Source: Isosphaera pallida ATCC 43644
GTDB lineage: Bacteria > Planctomycetota > Planctomycetia > Isosphaerales > Isosphaeraceae
Reading direction: 5' to 3'
DNA: 64,000 nt
Assembly: GCF_000186345.1 (NCBI RefSeq)
Contig: NC_014962.1
Coordinates: 5,236,450-5,300,449 of the forward strand
Shown here: positions 17,653-26,119 of the stretch, in pieces
How positions within the stretch are numbered: position 1 is the stretch's first letter
Layout of the letters: each line of letters starts with the position of its first letter
Made by a program: the position numbers and the translations under genes
The notes under the pieces: model-generated
Told to the model about the DNA's origin: nothing
The model's database searches: none
The model's input: the letters and a program-made list of their open reading frames with translations, nothing else

Positions 17653-18738
17653 GTGGCCGCAGGCGGGACGCCCAAGCTGGGAGTGGTTGGGGTGGGACGC
17701 CTTTGGGAGGCGCGTCATCGTCCCGCGCTCCGCCAGCCCTATCCTCCGTTGCGGGTCACCGCCTGCTTTGACCAGGTGGCCCGTCGGGCCGAGCGGGAGG
17801 CCGAATTGTTCCGCGCGCGGGCAGCGTCCAGTTTGCGCGGGTTGATCTTTGGGGCTGACGTGGAGGCGGTCGCCTTCGTAACTCGCCAGTGGTTTCATCC
17901 TTTAGGGGTGGAATGGGCAATTGAGGCCGGGCGGCCCGTCTTCGTCGCCGTTGATCCGGTGGACGATTGGGCCGACTACGTTGGGCTGGTCGAACGGATG
18001 ACCCGCACCGAGGCTCCGGTCTTCCTCGAACTGGAACGGCGGCATCTGCCCGCTCTTCGGCGTTTGATCCAGTTGCGCGAGGAACGACTGGGACCGATCC
18101 ACCACATTCGTTTCACTCTCAAAAAACGGGTTGACGCCACTCGGACCACCAGCGTTCCACCCGCCGAACCGGCCGTCGGTCTGGCAATCGAGACCATCGC
18201 CGGTCTGCGCGCGCGCACGCCGCGACGTGTGGAGTTTCGCCCCCGAGCGTTCGCGTTGGACGACGCCGGAGGGAAGGCGCAATCCGGTTGGCGAATCGAC
18301 TTCGCCGACGACGTCGAGGTTGAAGTGGTCGAGAGCGACCAGCCACGGTGGTCCCTGGCAATACGCGCTGAGGCGGGCGAAGCGGTGTGGGATGGTCCCA
18401 ACTCGATCCGCTGGCGCGAGACGATTCCCAACCACAACACGCCAGGGACGGGAACAAGCGTCGTTGGCGATTGGCAAACCGAGGAGATGACGGGAGCCGA
18501 GGCAGTCGGCCATGATTCCCTGGCGCAATTCGCCGCGGCGATTGGCTGCCCCGAACGGTTCGCATGGCAACGCAACGCCGACCAACGTCTGGTCGCTTGG
18601 GCCCAGGCCGCGGCTCAATCCCGCGACATCGGCGCAGCGGTGCTGGACTCTCCTCCCCGGATCGACTCCGATCTCAACTCCGATCCGTCCGTCACGGATC
18701 GAACCCGCAACCCAGGCCAGGGCGAAACCCATTCATGA
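17653..18738 (+). CDS. Gfo/Idh/MocA-like protein, probably not a canonical oxidoreductase
   Basis: A 361-residue protein whose first 120 residues form a Rossmann domain of the Gfo/Idh/MocA type (KLGVVGVGRLWEARHRPAL, then FDQ as the ribose-binding acid position). The usual EKP motif with the catalytic Lys is replaced by AVDPVDDWADY at about 98-108. The C-terminal domain (IHHIRFTLKKRVDATRTT onward) is shortened relative to sugar dehydrogenases of about 330-400 residues. The start is a GTG at 17653, with GGGGAGA about ten bases before it. It may bind NAD(P) without turnover. It has no operon partners; it is convergent with the next gene. Confidence 0.65.
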   Translation: MAAGGTPKLGVVGVGRLWEARHRPALRQPYPPLRVTACFDQVARRAEREAELFRARAASSLRGLIFGADVEAVAFVTRQWFHPLGVEWAIEAGRPVFVAVDPVDDWADYVGLVERMTRTEAPVFLELERRHLPALRRLIQLREERLGPIHHIRFTLKKRVDATRTTSVPPAEPAVGLAIETIAGLRARTPRRVEFRPRAFALDDAGGKAQSGWRIDFADDVEVEVVESDQPRWSLAIRAEAGEAVWDGPNSIRWRETIPNHNTPGTGTSVVGDWQTEEMTGAEAVGHDSLAQFAAAIGCPERFAWQRNADQRLVAWAQAAAQSRDIGAAVLDSPPRIDSDLNSDPSVTDRTRNPGQGETHS

Positions 18739-18803
18739 CGGGAACATGAAATCGAATGTGGACTAAAACGGGTGATGGTTGAGGTCGAGCAGGGCAAGTC
18801 GAG

Positions 18804-18831
18804 TTGAATCAACAATCTTGAATCAACAATC
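18804..18831. repeat. Two tandem copies of a 14-bp unit
   Basis: TTGAATCAACAATC occurs twice head to tail, at 18804-18817 and 18818-18831, without a mismatch. It lies in the convergent gap between the Gfo/Idh gene and the large exported protein. It is probably a recent slippage duplication. Confidence 0.85.
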
Positions 18832-18900
18832 GTTGGTCGCCGCGCTCGATGTTGCGTCGAATCGATTCCCGGGATCGACGCTCATCGGCTCGCCTTAATC

Positions 18901-20766
18901 TTAATCGTGGTGCGGTCGGGGCGCGTCGGGTCGAAACTCTGGGGGAAGGGGGGGGACGGGGAACCGAGCAGTGTTGCGACGTTGGCCCAAGCGACGTTGC
19001 TGCAAACGGCGCTGGCGGTGACGCCGTTCCCAATAAGTGGAGATGGCGTTGGGCATCCAAAGCAGAGTGGAGACGACCGCCGCGACCCCCAAGCCGGGCA
19101 TGGCGTAGTCGTACATCGCCTTGGTGACCTGGTCCAGACGCTCACGCTCGCTTTGTCCGTCGTCGGCGTTCGACGCGCCCAGGAAGGTCCAGGCTGTGAC
19201 CCACGCCAGTTCGTCCAGCGCGAAGGCCGCCGCGCGGGTCGCTCGGTTGGCGTTCTCGATCATGGTGGCCCATTCGCCCACGATCGGGGGGTTCCACTGA
19301 TCTGTCAACGAAATGGCGGCTAACTCGACCTCGGGCGTGGAGTCCGAGCCGGGGTGAGGCACGGGATCATGGGCCGTGGTGGGGACATCCACGCCTCCAG
19401 CCCAGCAGGTCGGCCAGCCATCGCCAGCGGTCGTGGTCGAGAAGTCGGTTTCGATGGAGTGTGAGTCGAAGGAACCGGGCCACCCGAGAGGGTCTTCCGA
19501 GCCGCCTTCTTGGAACGAAATCAACGCGGAGTCGGTCTCCTCGATCAATCCTCCGGTGGCCGCCACCCGCGCTGAGGTGCCGGCGATTCGACGGCGTCCG
19601 GTGAAGTCGCCGCGATGACTCTGAGAAGCGACTGTTTTCGAGAACACGGCGGGCGTGCCGTTGTCGAAGCCCGAGCCATTCAGAGAGAGGAGTGGATCCT
19701 CGTCCTGATCGGGTGTTCGTCTCGATTGAGACGGATCCAACGGGGAGGAGACGGGTTGCTCGCTCGCCTCGTCTTTGAAGGAGGGCGAGCTGCCACCGTC
19801 GGACGATTCGGACCCCGTGGTGGGCTGTAACGGCCCGGATCCGTTCGAAAACGACGACCCAGGCGACCCCGTTCGCAAACTCATCTCGTAGCCGACAGGC
19901 GCAAGGAGGGGCAAAGGGATCGGGTTGACTTCGCCGGTCGGGGGAAAGCCATCTTCGGCGGTCGTGGGGGGCGGTTCAATGGCGATCTGGAGTTGGAGCC
20001 AATTCCCTTCCCCCGCGGGTGTGTTGTCCAAAACGTTCAGGAAGTTCTGGGCCAATTCGAACGTTGACGCGGCCAGGTCACTCCCTCGAATCCAATGGTC
20101 CATCACCATCCGGTCGTCCCAGGTGCGCATAGTCACATGGATGCCCAGGTGGTGTTCGGCCAAGTTGAGGGGGGAACTCACCGTTAGAGTCATGGCGTCG
20201 GGCGGCTTAGTCAGTCGCATCACGTAGCGATCCGAGCCGTCCCACCGATCGAGTTGTCCTTTCCAAACGAATTGCCCGCCGATCTCCAGCGATGGGACGA
20301 CATTCGGGTTGGCGGGAATCCAGTCGCTAGGGTGAGGAAGACCGCGACCTGGACCATGATTGTTTTGGTCGGCGGCCTCCCCGTACCAAATCACCTGGTT
20401 GCCCTGGTTGTCCAATTTCCACCAGGATATCGCGTCAGAGGGAACCGCCCAGCCGCTTGCGAGCAAGGCTGGCGTTGTGACCAATTCGAGCCGATAACCA
20501 TCGGTGTTTTGGTCCACCACGACGCCACGGGTTGGCGAGGGGGAGGAAAGCGGTGGCAATGTCGCCGACTCGACCAAGGGGGCGATCGCCAGCGAGGCGG
20601 GCAACACGCGGACTTCCAGAGACTCCTCACCCAGGCTGGGAGTCAGGCGTAGGCGGGGCCGTGATCGGAGGAAGTCCCGACGGTACCAACCCCAACGCCG
20701 TGAGGGCGGGATGATGGGTGTTGCCGCGTGGGCGTGTTCCAGTCGTGTTGCTTCGTGGTTCCTCAT
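18901..20766 (-). CDS. Large exported protein with planctomycete N-terminal motif and C-terminal anchor
   Basis: A 621-residue protein of unknown function. After about 35 residues it shows RLRLTPSLGEESLEVRVLPA, which resembles the LEPR-type N-terminal motif (LE-x-R-x-L) found on many exported planctomycete proteins. Residues 70-290 look like a beta-rich extracellular domain with several Trp and Asp. Residues 300-500 are Ser/Gly/Asp-rich and probably disordered. The C-terminus has a hydrophobic helix (MPGLGVAAVVSTLLWMP, about 560-576) followed by a strongly Arg-rich tail, the layout of a C-terminal membrane anchor or sorting signal. No enzyme motif was seen. It is a single gene. Confidence 0.7.
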   Translation of the reverse strand: MRNHEATRLEHAHAATPIIPPSRRWGWYRRDFLRSRPRLRLTPSLGEESLEVRVLPASLAIAPLVESATLPPLSSPSPTRGVVVDQNTDGYRLELVTTPALLASGWAVPSDAISWWKLDNQGNQVIWYGEAADQNNHGPGRGLPHPSDWIPANPNVVPSLEIGGQFVWKGQLDRWDGSDRYVMRLTKPPDAMTLTVSSPLNLAEHHLGIHVTMRTWDDRMVMDHWIRGSDLAASTFELAQNFLNVLDNTPAGEGNWLQLQIAIEPPPTTAEDGFPPTGEVNPIPLPLLAPVGYEMSLRTGSPGSSFSNGSGPLQPTTGSESSDGGSSPSFKDEASEQPVSSPLDPSQSRRTPDQDEDPLLSLNGSGFDNGTPAVFSKTVASQSHRGDFTGRRRIAGTSARVAATGGLIEETDSALISFQEGGSEDPLGWPGSFDSHSIETDFSTTTAGDGWPTCWAGGVDVPTTAHDPVPHPGSDSTPEVELAAISLTDQWNPPIVGEWATMIENANRATRAAAFALDELAWVTAWTFLGASNADDGQSERERLDQVTKAMYDYAMPGLGVAAVVSTLLWMPNAISTYWERRHRQRRLQQRRLGQRRNTARFPVPPLPPEFRPDAPRPHHD

Positions 20767-21155
20767 CCGTGCGACCTGTCTCGCGGGCCATCGCGGTCAG
20801 TTCCGACGGCGTTCTCTTCGTGGTCGGGCACTTCGCCAGGTCAAGGCGGGAAGACGTCGCCAACCGCCGGAATCGGGTTCACTCCCACCATACGTAGTTG
20901 GACGTCCGCTCCCGACATTTCGTTCGGTGTGGTCGTCCAATTTTTTCGTTCAAAAGGTCCGCGACGATGCCTTTTCCAAGCGGCCGGCCACCTTCGGCAC
21001 CCCTAACCCCACCCGACGATGCCGCCTCCTTCAACAGACCCGTGGTTCGTTCATTCAAACAACAAATCGGCGGGCCGAGTCGCATAGTACGAGGACCAGA
21101 GGAGACGCGGGGGAGGCTGATTTGACTTGATTTGAGACAACCCTGACGCGGGTCC
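20767..21155. other. Intergenic region, no gene seen
   Basis: A 389-base gap between two minus-strand genes, the DUF1499 gene and the exported protein gene. It should hold the promoter for the exported protein and the 3' region of the DUF1499 gene. Small open frames on both strands were examined and judged spurious. Confidence 0.35.
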
Positions 21156-21644
21156 TCACTTGTTCAAAGCGTCGCGCAACGTTTCGACCCGAGCGCGGTT
21201 GACGCCCAGATCGGAGCGTCCTACCCGCGAGGCGGAGCGGACGTGAATGACCCCATGAGCGGGATCGGCCAGAAATTCGAGGTCGTCCACGAACCAGAAA
21301 AGTTGGGTGAGGCACTCCATCCGCACGTAACGACCTGGCTCCTCGGCGGCGACGGTGCCGGAAAACCGCTGAGCGGCCGCAGTCTTGAGGCGCTCCAAAC
21401 CCTCCTCGGGTGGTCCATCCCAACGCAACGGCTCGATGAAGTGGACCGGATCGGTGGGGTCGTCCTGCGAGCAAACGCAGTTGGGCGACTCAGGGCAGGG
21501 AGCTAACCGCCCTCCTGGGGGTGGCGGTTCCGAGGTGGCCGGTTGAACGAATCGGGACCGGATCGACAGGCCGGCCAAACCAAGGATCGGTACCGCGGCG
21601 GTGATTCCCAGACCAATGAGCCAACGGCGGGCGAACCGAGTCAT
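21156..21644 (-). CDS. DUF1499 domain protein
   Basis: A 162-residue protein with an N-terminal transmembrane or signal segment (about 8-28, LIGLGITAAVPILGLAGL). The DUF1499 hallmark CPESPNCVCSQ follows at about 49-59. The C-terminal part, with FVDDLEFLADPAHGVIHVRSASRVGRSDLGVNRARVETL, is the conserved core of the family. DUF1499 proteins are small membrane-associated proteins of unknown function. The start is 12 bases after the TPR gene stop, so the two genes probably share a transcript. Confidence 0.88.
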   Translation of the reverse strand: MTRFARRWLIGLGITAAVPILGLAGLSIRSRFVQPATSEPPPPGGRLAPCPESPNCVCSQDDPTDPVHFIEPLRWDGPPEEGLERLKTAAAQRFSGTVAAEEPGRYVRMECLTQLFWFVDDLEFLADPAHGVIHVRSASRVGRSDLGVNRARVETLRDALNK

Positions 21645-21656
21645 CGGAGGATCGTC

Positions 21657-22385
21657 TCATTCGTGTTTGGGGGGAGGTGGAGAGGCTTGGTCGAGCAACG
21701 CGCGGTAACGTGGCTCCTCCTCGTCGAAGAGGTCAGGGCCGCCCAGCTCCCAAGCGCGGGCGAGATGGGCGCGGGCCTGGTCAACGTCGCCCAGATCAAA
21801 GGCGGTTTGGCCCAACCTTAAGAGGAGATAGGGGTTGTCAGGGGCGTCGGCCAGATCAAAGGCGCGTTGGTAGGCGTGACGGGCCCGTTCCAGTTGGCCG
21901 TCGAGCAAATAGGCGTCGCCGATCATGGTTTCCAACCAGGCGGCAGTTTCGCTCCGGTCGAGTTCGGGCGGCAGCAGGTCGCGCGCCTGGGTGTAGAGCC
22001 GAGCCGCCTGGGCGTAGTCCAATGACCAGAATAGCCGATCGGCCTCCCGACAAAGCGCTCTGAGGGGATCGTCCGCCACGTCGTCGTGGGAGGATCGCGG
22101 TGTGGAAGAGGGATGGCCACTCGCTTTGACCGCGTCTGAATCGTCAGAATTGCATGGATGAAAAGACGAACTCATTCCGGGAACTCGATCCAGTTGGTTG
22201 GGCTGGTTTGGGTTGAGCGGGCGTTGGCCGGACGGGTCGTCGGCGGGTCGCGGGCGATTGTCGCCGGCCGCCGCGTTGGTTTCCAGCGGCTCACCCCCCA
22301 AGAAAGGAAGAAAGTCAGAGGGGAGACGGCAGCGCGTGTCGAACCAACCTAGGCGACGGCCTAGAGAAGTGGCCGGGTCGCACAA
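21657..22385 (-). CDS. Tetratricopeptide repeat protein
   Basis: Up to 242 residues. From about residue 105 onward it consists of TPR-like helical pairs: ADRLFWSLDYAQAARLYTQA, then GDAYLLDGQLERARHAYQRA and LGQTAFDLGDVDQARAHLARA. TPRs serve protein-protein contacts; no catalytic domain is present. The first 70 residues are unconserved-looking, and an ATG at 22175 (MSSSFHP) could be the real start, giving 172 residues. Neither start has a strong ribosome-binding site. It is directly upstream of, and probably co-transcribed with, the DUF1499 gene. Confidence 0.72.
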   Translation of the reverse strand: MCDPATSLGRRLGWFDTRCRLPSDFLPFLGGEPLETNAAAGDNRPRPADDPSGQRPLNPNQPNQLDRVPGMSSSFHPCNSDDSDAVKASGHPSSTPRSSHDDVADDPLRALCREADRLFWSLDYAQAARLYTQARDLLPPELDRSETAAWLETMIGDAYLLDGQLERARHAYQRAFDLADAPDNPYLLLRLGQTAFDLGDVDQARAHLARAWELGGPDLFDEEEPRYRALLDQASPPPPKHE

Positions 22386-22840
22386 AACGGGCTGGCTGGT
22401 TTTGGCGATTTTTCCTCTTGCGGTAGGTTGAAGAGATGGCTATAGTGCGGTGGCCTCGAACGAACGGCCTCACGCGGTTCCCGCCGCTGAGAGGCCCCCA
22501 TCCATCAACCCGGTTTGGCTCGTTGCCTCGTGCTTGGACACAAGCACCCGATCCAAAAAAGGGTTCATCACTCGGCAAGTTGATCCAAACCGCCGTGTCC
22601 AAGTCGATCCCAACTCACCTCACCTCTTGACTCGGTTTTCTCGCCCGCGAATCATTCCTTTGCCATCCCATCGCCGGTTGGCTTGACCCCCTGTAGTGAT
22701 GGCGTGGTCCGCTTCGTGTCGCGGTTAAACTGCTCACACCCCACGGCAAAGGATGTCCTAGGGTGGAGCGTGCCGGCGAGTGAACCTTGGATCCTCAGCA
22801 ATCCGTTCTCCGACTCCAGCGCATTCCAGGGAGGGACGCC
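22386..22840. other. Divergent intergenic region, no gene seen
   Basis: A 455-base gap between the TPR gene (minus) and the amidotransferase-like gene (plus). It must contain two promoters, but no convincing -35/-10 pair was identified. The amidotransferase gene has a good ribosome-binding site, AGGGAGG, at 22828-22834. Confidence 0.35.
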
Positions 22841-23620
22841 ATGAAGGTCAAGGACAAGGAACGGCCCCTGATCGGCATCAACACCGACTTCCGCAGCCTC
22901 GGCCGAGGTACGTCGGGAGTCAGTCAAGTCCACAGCGGTTACTACGACTGCATCTTGACCGCCGGTGGCATTCCGATCCTGATTCCGCCCATCTCCAAGG
23001 ACTACGAGCTGTTCCCGCTGCTGGACAAGCTCGACGGCCTCGTGCTGACCGGCGGCGACGACCTAGACCCGCGGCGGATGGGGCTGCCCCCTCACCGCTC
23101 GGTCAAAGTGATGGCGGAACGCCGCGAAGCCTGCGACCGTCTGCTCTGCAAATACGCCGCCGACCACAAGCTGCCGGTCGTCGGAATTGGCTTGGGTCTT
23201 CAAGAAATGAACGTCTGCTATGGTGGTAACAATTACCTCCATCTGCCCGAGGATCTGCCCAAAAGTCTGCCGCACTATGACCCTCACGGCGCAGAGCATC
23301 GCCACATCGTCGAGATGCTGCCGCATACGAAGATGTTCGAGCTGTATGGGGAGGGGGAGATTTGCGTGGTCAGCGCCCACCATCAAGGGGTGCGGCGGGT
23401 CGCGCCTGGGTTCCGGCCCTCGGCGGTGGCCCCAGATGGTCTGATCGAGGCGATCGAGTCTAAGGATGCCTCCTGGTTCGCCATCGGCGTCCAGTGGCAT
23501 GCTGAGAATCAAGGCCATCTCTCGCTGGACATGCAACTCTTCGAGGCGTTCGTCGAAGCCGCCGCTCGTCGCTCGGGCAAAACGGCTGCCTCCAAGATCA
23601 TGCTGGCCAAGGCGGGCTGA
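22841..23620 (+). CDS. Class I glutamine amidotransferase-like protein (PuuD type) lacking the catalytic Cys
   Basis: A 259-residue protein of the gamma-glutamyl-GABA hydrolase / peptidase C26 family. It shows the early PLIGINTDF motif, LDGLVLTGGDDLDP at about 65-77, the nucleophile-elbow region VVGIGLGLQEMN at 113-124, and the C-terminal GVQWHAE (H200, E202). In active PuuD-type enzymes the elbow reads GIC-x-G; here the Cys is Gly117 (codon GGC at 23189-23191). His and Glu remain. It may therefore be a non-hydrolytic relative, or use another mechanism. The ATG at 22841 has AGGGAGG seven bases upstream. It is transcribed alone. Confidence 0.82.
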   Translation: MKVKDKERPLIGINTDFRSLGRGTSGVSQVHSGYYDCILTAGGIPILIPPISKDYELFPLLDKLDGLVLTGGDDLDPRRMGLPPHRSVKVMAERREACDRLLCKYAADHKLPVVGIGLGLQEMNVCYGGNNYLHLPEDLPKSLPHYDPHGAEHRHIVEMLPHTKMFELYGEGEICVVSAHHQGVRRVAPGFRPSAVAPDGLIEAIESKDASWFAIGVQWHAENQGHLSLDMQLFEAFVEAAARRSGKTAASKIMLAKAG

Positions 23621-24116
23621 GGCTAAGCCAAACCAGCGATCGCGTGGGCCGCGTGTGGGGAATCGAATCCACCCGACGAGGTTGGCTTCACTTCCCCAAC
23701 GTTGCCGCCGTCGCATCCCTTCAGGAATCGAGACAATCTGACGCCCCGATGTCCAACTCATCCTAATCCTTGAGGGCAACAGGGATTCGCGGATGATCGG
23801 GTTGAAGCTCGTTTTGACTTGATTCCGTTTTCATTGCACACCCCGTCGTCGCTGGGATGACCCCGAGTTGAGGGCAGGAGGCCAAACCTCGGGATCCGTC
23901 CGCTCCCCCGACGACACATTGGCGCTGAGGTCGTTTCGAGGATCCCACATGGAGGTGGGTTCGGCGAAGCGGGTTCAGGGCGTCCGGTTTGTTTGCGTTG
24001 TGGTTTGTTCCTTCGTTGGTTCGCCGTCTCGGTTCAAGCCCTCTTGGGGCCATTGACTCGACGGCGTGGCGGGAATCTTCCTTCGGTCGAGGAAAAGGTT
24101 CCCCCACGCGGTCGAG

Positions 24117-24158
24117 TTTTTCGTTCGAATCCAATCCTTTTTCGTTCGAATCCAATCC
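24117..24158. repeat. Perfect 21-bp tandem duplication
   Basis: A 21-base unit beginning TTTTTCGTTCGAATC and ending CAATCC occurs at 24117-24137 and again at 24138-24158 with no mismatch. TTCGAA inside the unit is itself palindromic. It lies about 50 bases upstream of dispersed repeat copy A. Confidence 0.9.
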
Positions 24159-24204
24159 ATTAAGCTCATTGATTCATTGAATTCAGCCTGCCCAACGATC
24201 ACCC

Positions 24205-24400
24205 GGATCGCCCCAATCGAGGACCAATTTTGCAGTAGCGACTCGCTTGCTGGCCTTGACCCAGGCTTCCCCAACCCATTGGGGTCGTTCCGATGGCTTA
24301 GGACGTAAGCTCTAGGAACCGCTCACCACGGCCAACACCAAACGATTCCACAACCAAGGGGTGTCGCGTTGGTTCCCCAACCCCAACGGGGTCGGGAATC
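24205..24400 (+). repeat. Dispersed hairpin repeat, copy A
   Basis: This region aligns by eye with the reverse complement of 60110-60340 and, over its first third, with 50439-50540. Shared landmarks in order are CCAATCGAGGA (24213-24223), a hairpin CCCCAA-CCCA-TTGGGG (24269-24284), GCTTA-x5-TAAGC followed by TCTAGG (about 24296-24316), GCGTTGGTTCC (from 24366) and a second hairpin ACCCC-AAC-GGGGT (24380-24392). No terminal inverted repeats or transposase suggest an insertion sequence. Confidence 0.7.
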
Positions 24401-24641
24401 ACCGCGCAACCAACGAGTCGTAAGGGGATCGAGTCCACTCTGGGAACTCGACGATCCAGGTGGTTAGTCGTGTCGCCGCGGTGAAACGTGAGTTAGTGAT
24501 CGTACCTCTCCACGATCACAATGGTACCCTGGCAAGGAAGCCACCTGGGAGCAGACACCGCGTCAAGAACGACGAGGAACCACCAAATCGGTCCCGATCC
24601 CCCTCAAACGAAACAGGATTGCGTCAGGAGCCACGCTGTTC

Positions 24642-26003
24642 ATGGACCCCAACCCTCCCCCGTCGTTGGATATCACCGCCGAAGCGCTCGCCGATTTGGC
24701 TCCGTTCCTTGAGGCGATTCGGAAGTCGCCGTCCGACCCTGGACCCGCGGCAGTTTTGAGCGATTGGTTGGAAGAGCAGGGGTTTGTACTGGCCTCGGGA
24801 ACCGCCCGGTTGCTCGCCGAGGCGGCCCAAGCCCAACCCAACCATCCCCAACGCGCTCTGTTGATCCGCCGCGCCCACTTCGCCTTGGGCTGGCTCGCCA
24901 AGCTCGGTCCCCACTCCCAGACCGTGGCCGCGACGTTAGAGGAAATGGCCAATGCCATTTATGATCCTTTGCCCATTCCCGAACCTCCGGTCGCGCCCGC
25001 CGAAATGCCCCGTTTCAGGCGGATTGGACTCTTGACCCGAGCGTGGTTAGCCGCGCGAAATCGGCTCGCTTTGGTTCCCTCGTCTCGAGTGCCACCGCAT
25101 CTTTGGACCACGGCAATCCAAGCAGGTCAACTCGATCATCTCCAAGCGCTCATCATCGTCGCGCCCGATCCCGCCATCGTCCTGAGAGTGCTTGGCCCCG
25201 CACTGTCCCTGCCGCGCTTGGGCCATCTGACAATCAAACTAAACGACATGTTCAATAGTGAACTTTCGGCGGCAATTAATTGTCGATCCATCCCGAATGC
25301 TCAGCCGTTGGGGTTCGACTTGTCGGAGCATTTGGCCCGGGCAATCGCGGTGGTCGGTCCCGAGCCGATTCGGCAGGAGTTCATGGCACCGCCTGTCAAC
25401 GATCCCCAGCCGTCCGCCGGGTCACGCTCGTGGTGGCGACGACCACGCCGGGACGAGCCGCAACCCAACCTCCAAGAGGAATCCCGGTTCGAGGCGGCCC
25501 GGCATCATTGGCGGAACAAGGTGTTGCGGTTGATCCGCGAATCGTACTGGAGCGAGGTTCCCCAGCTTCCCCACCGAAGTTCCAAAGACCTCGCCCAATC
25601 TGCCGATCTGTATTTGGAGTTGAGCGGTTTGGTCGTGAGTCCCCCTCTGGCGGAGGCCCTCGCCGCCTGGCCGGGATTGAGTCGAGTCGTTGCGCTGAAG
25701 TTGAGTCAATGCCACCTGGTCGATGACGACGCGGCCCTGACGCTCTTGAACTCCAAATTTCTCGATCAGCTCGTCCAACTCGACATGACCTTCACCCCAT
25801 TGTCGGAGAGGGTCTGGACCGGTTTGACACGGCCCAGTCTGGAATGCGTCATTGTCTCCGGCGGTTTACCGGAGGAATACCGCGTTACTGCCACGGTCTT
25901 CGGTCCCCGTTTGCTCTCCCGCGACGCCTTGATTCTCCCCGGTGGTCGAGTCGTGAGAGGCAACAAGGAGGACGTGGGACGATCCAAAGACTGGAATCCC
26001 TGA
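24642..26003 (+). CDS. TIGR02996-like protein with leucine-rich C-terminal part
   Basis: A 453-residue protein. Its N-terminus (FLEAIRKSPSDPGPAAVLSD followed by WLEEQG) matches the TIGR02996 domain, a planctomycete-type motif whose consensus has F-L-x-A-I, then D-x-x-x-x-L-x-x-A/S-D-W-L-E-E-x-G. The C-terminal 120 residues have leucine-rich-repeat-like spacing (VVALKLSQCHLVDDDAALTL, LVQLDMTFTPLSE). TIGR02996 proteins often carry LRRs, and their cellular role is unknown. There is no signal peptide or membrane helix, so it is probably cytoplasmic. It is convergent with the ABC exporter gene. Confidence 0.72.
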   Translation: MDPNPPPSLDITAEALADLAPFLEAIRKSPSDPGPAAVLSDWLEEQGFVLASGTARLLAEAAQAQPNHPQRALLIRRAHFALGWLAKLGPHSQTVAATLEEMANAIYDPLPIPEPPVAPAEMPRFRRIGLLTRAWLAARNRLALVPSSRVPPHLWTTAIQAGQLDHLQALIIVAPDPAIVLRVLGPALSLPRLGHLTIKLNDMFNSELSAAINCRSIPNAQPLGFDLSEHLARAIAVVGPEPIRQEFMAPPVNDPQPSAGSRSWWRRPRRDEPQPNLQEESRFEAARHHWRNKVLRLIRESYWSEVPQLPHRSSKDLAQSADLYLELSGLVVSPPLAEALAAWPGLSRVVALKLSQCHLVDDDAALTLLNSKFLDQLVQLDMTFTPLSERVWTGLTRPSLECVIVSGGLPEEYRVTATVFGPRLLSRDALILPGGRVVRGNKEDVGRSKDWNP

Positions 26004-26119
26004 TCGGTTGACGCGGATTCGGCCCGGCGTTTGGGATCGTCCCAGGGCCGGCCTTGGGAGTCGCTCGGTTGGGACGCTCGGGTTTGGGAGGTCTGGACCA
26101 GGCTCCTCCCAATCAATCC

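Larger units (their letters stand above)
23621..24641. other. Long intergenic region with dispersed and tandem repeats
   Basis: A 1021-base stretch without a supportable gene. It contains a perfect 21-bp tandem duplication (24117-24158) and copy A of a dispersed hairpin repeat (about 24205-24400). Open frames of up to 130 codons cross it but look like shadows (repetitive SNEK stretches caused by the tandem duplication). Confidence 0.6.

Noticed and set aside
23763-24155. A 130-codon minus-strand frame in the long intergenic region
   Set aside because: Its only distinctive feature (repeated SNEK-type segment) comes from the 21-bp tandem duplication. There is no start site or protein family match by eye.
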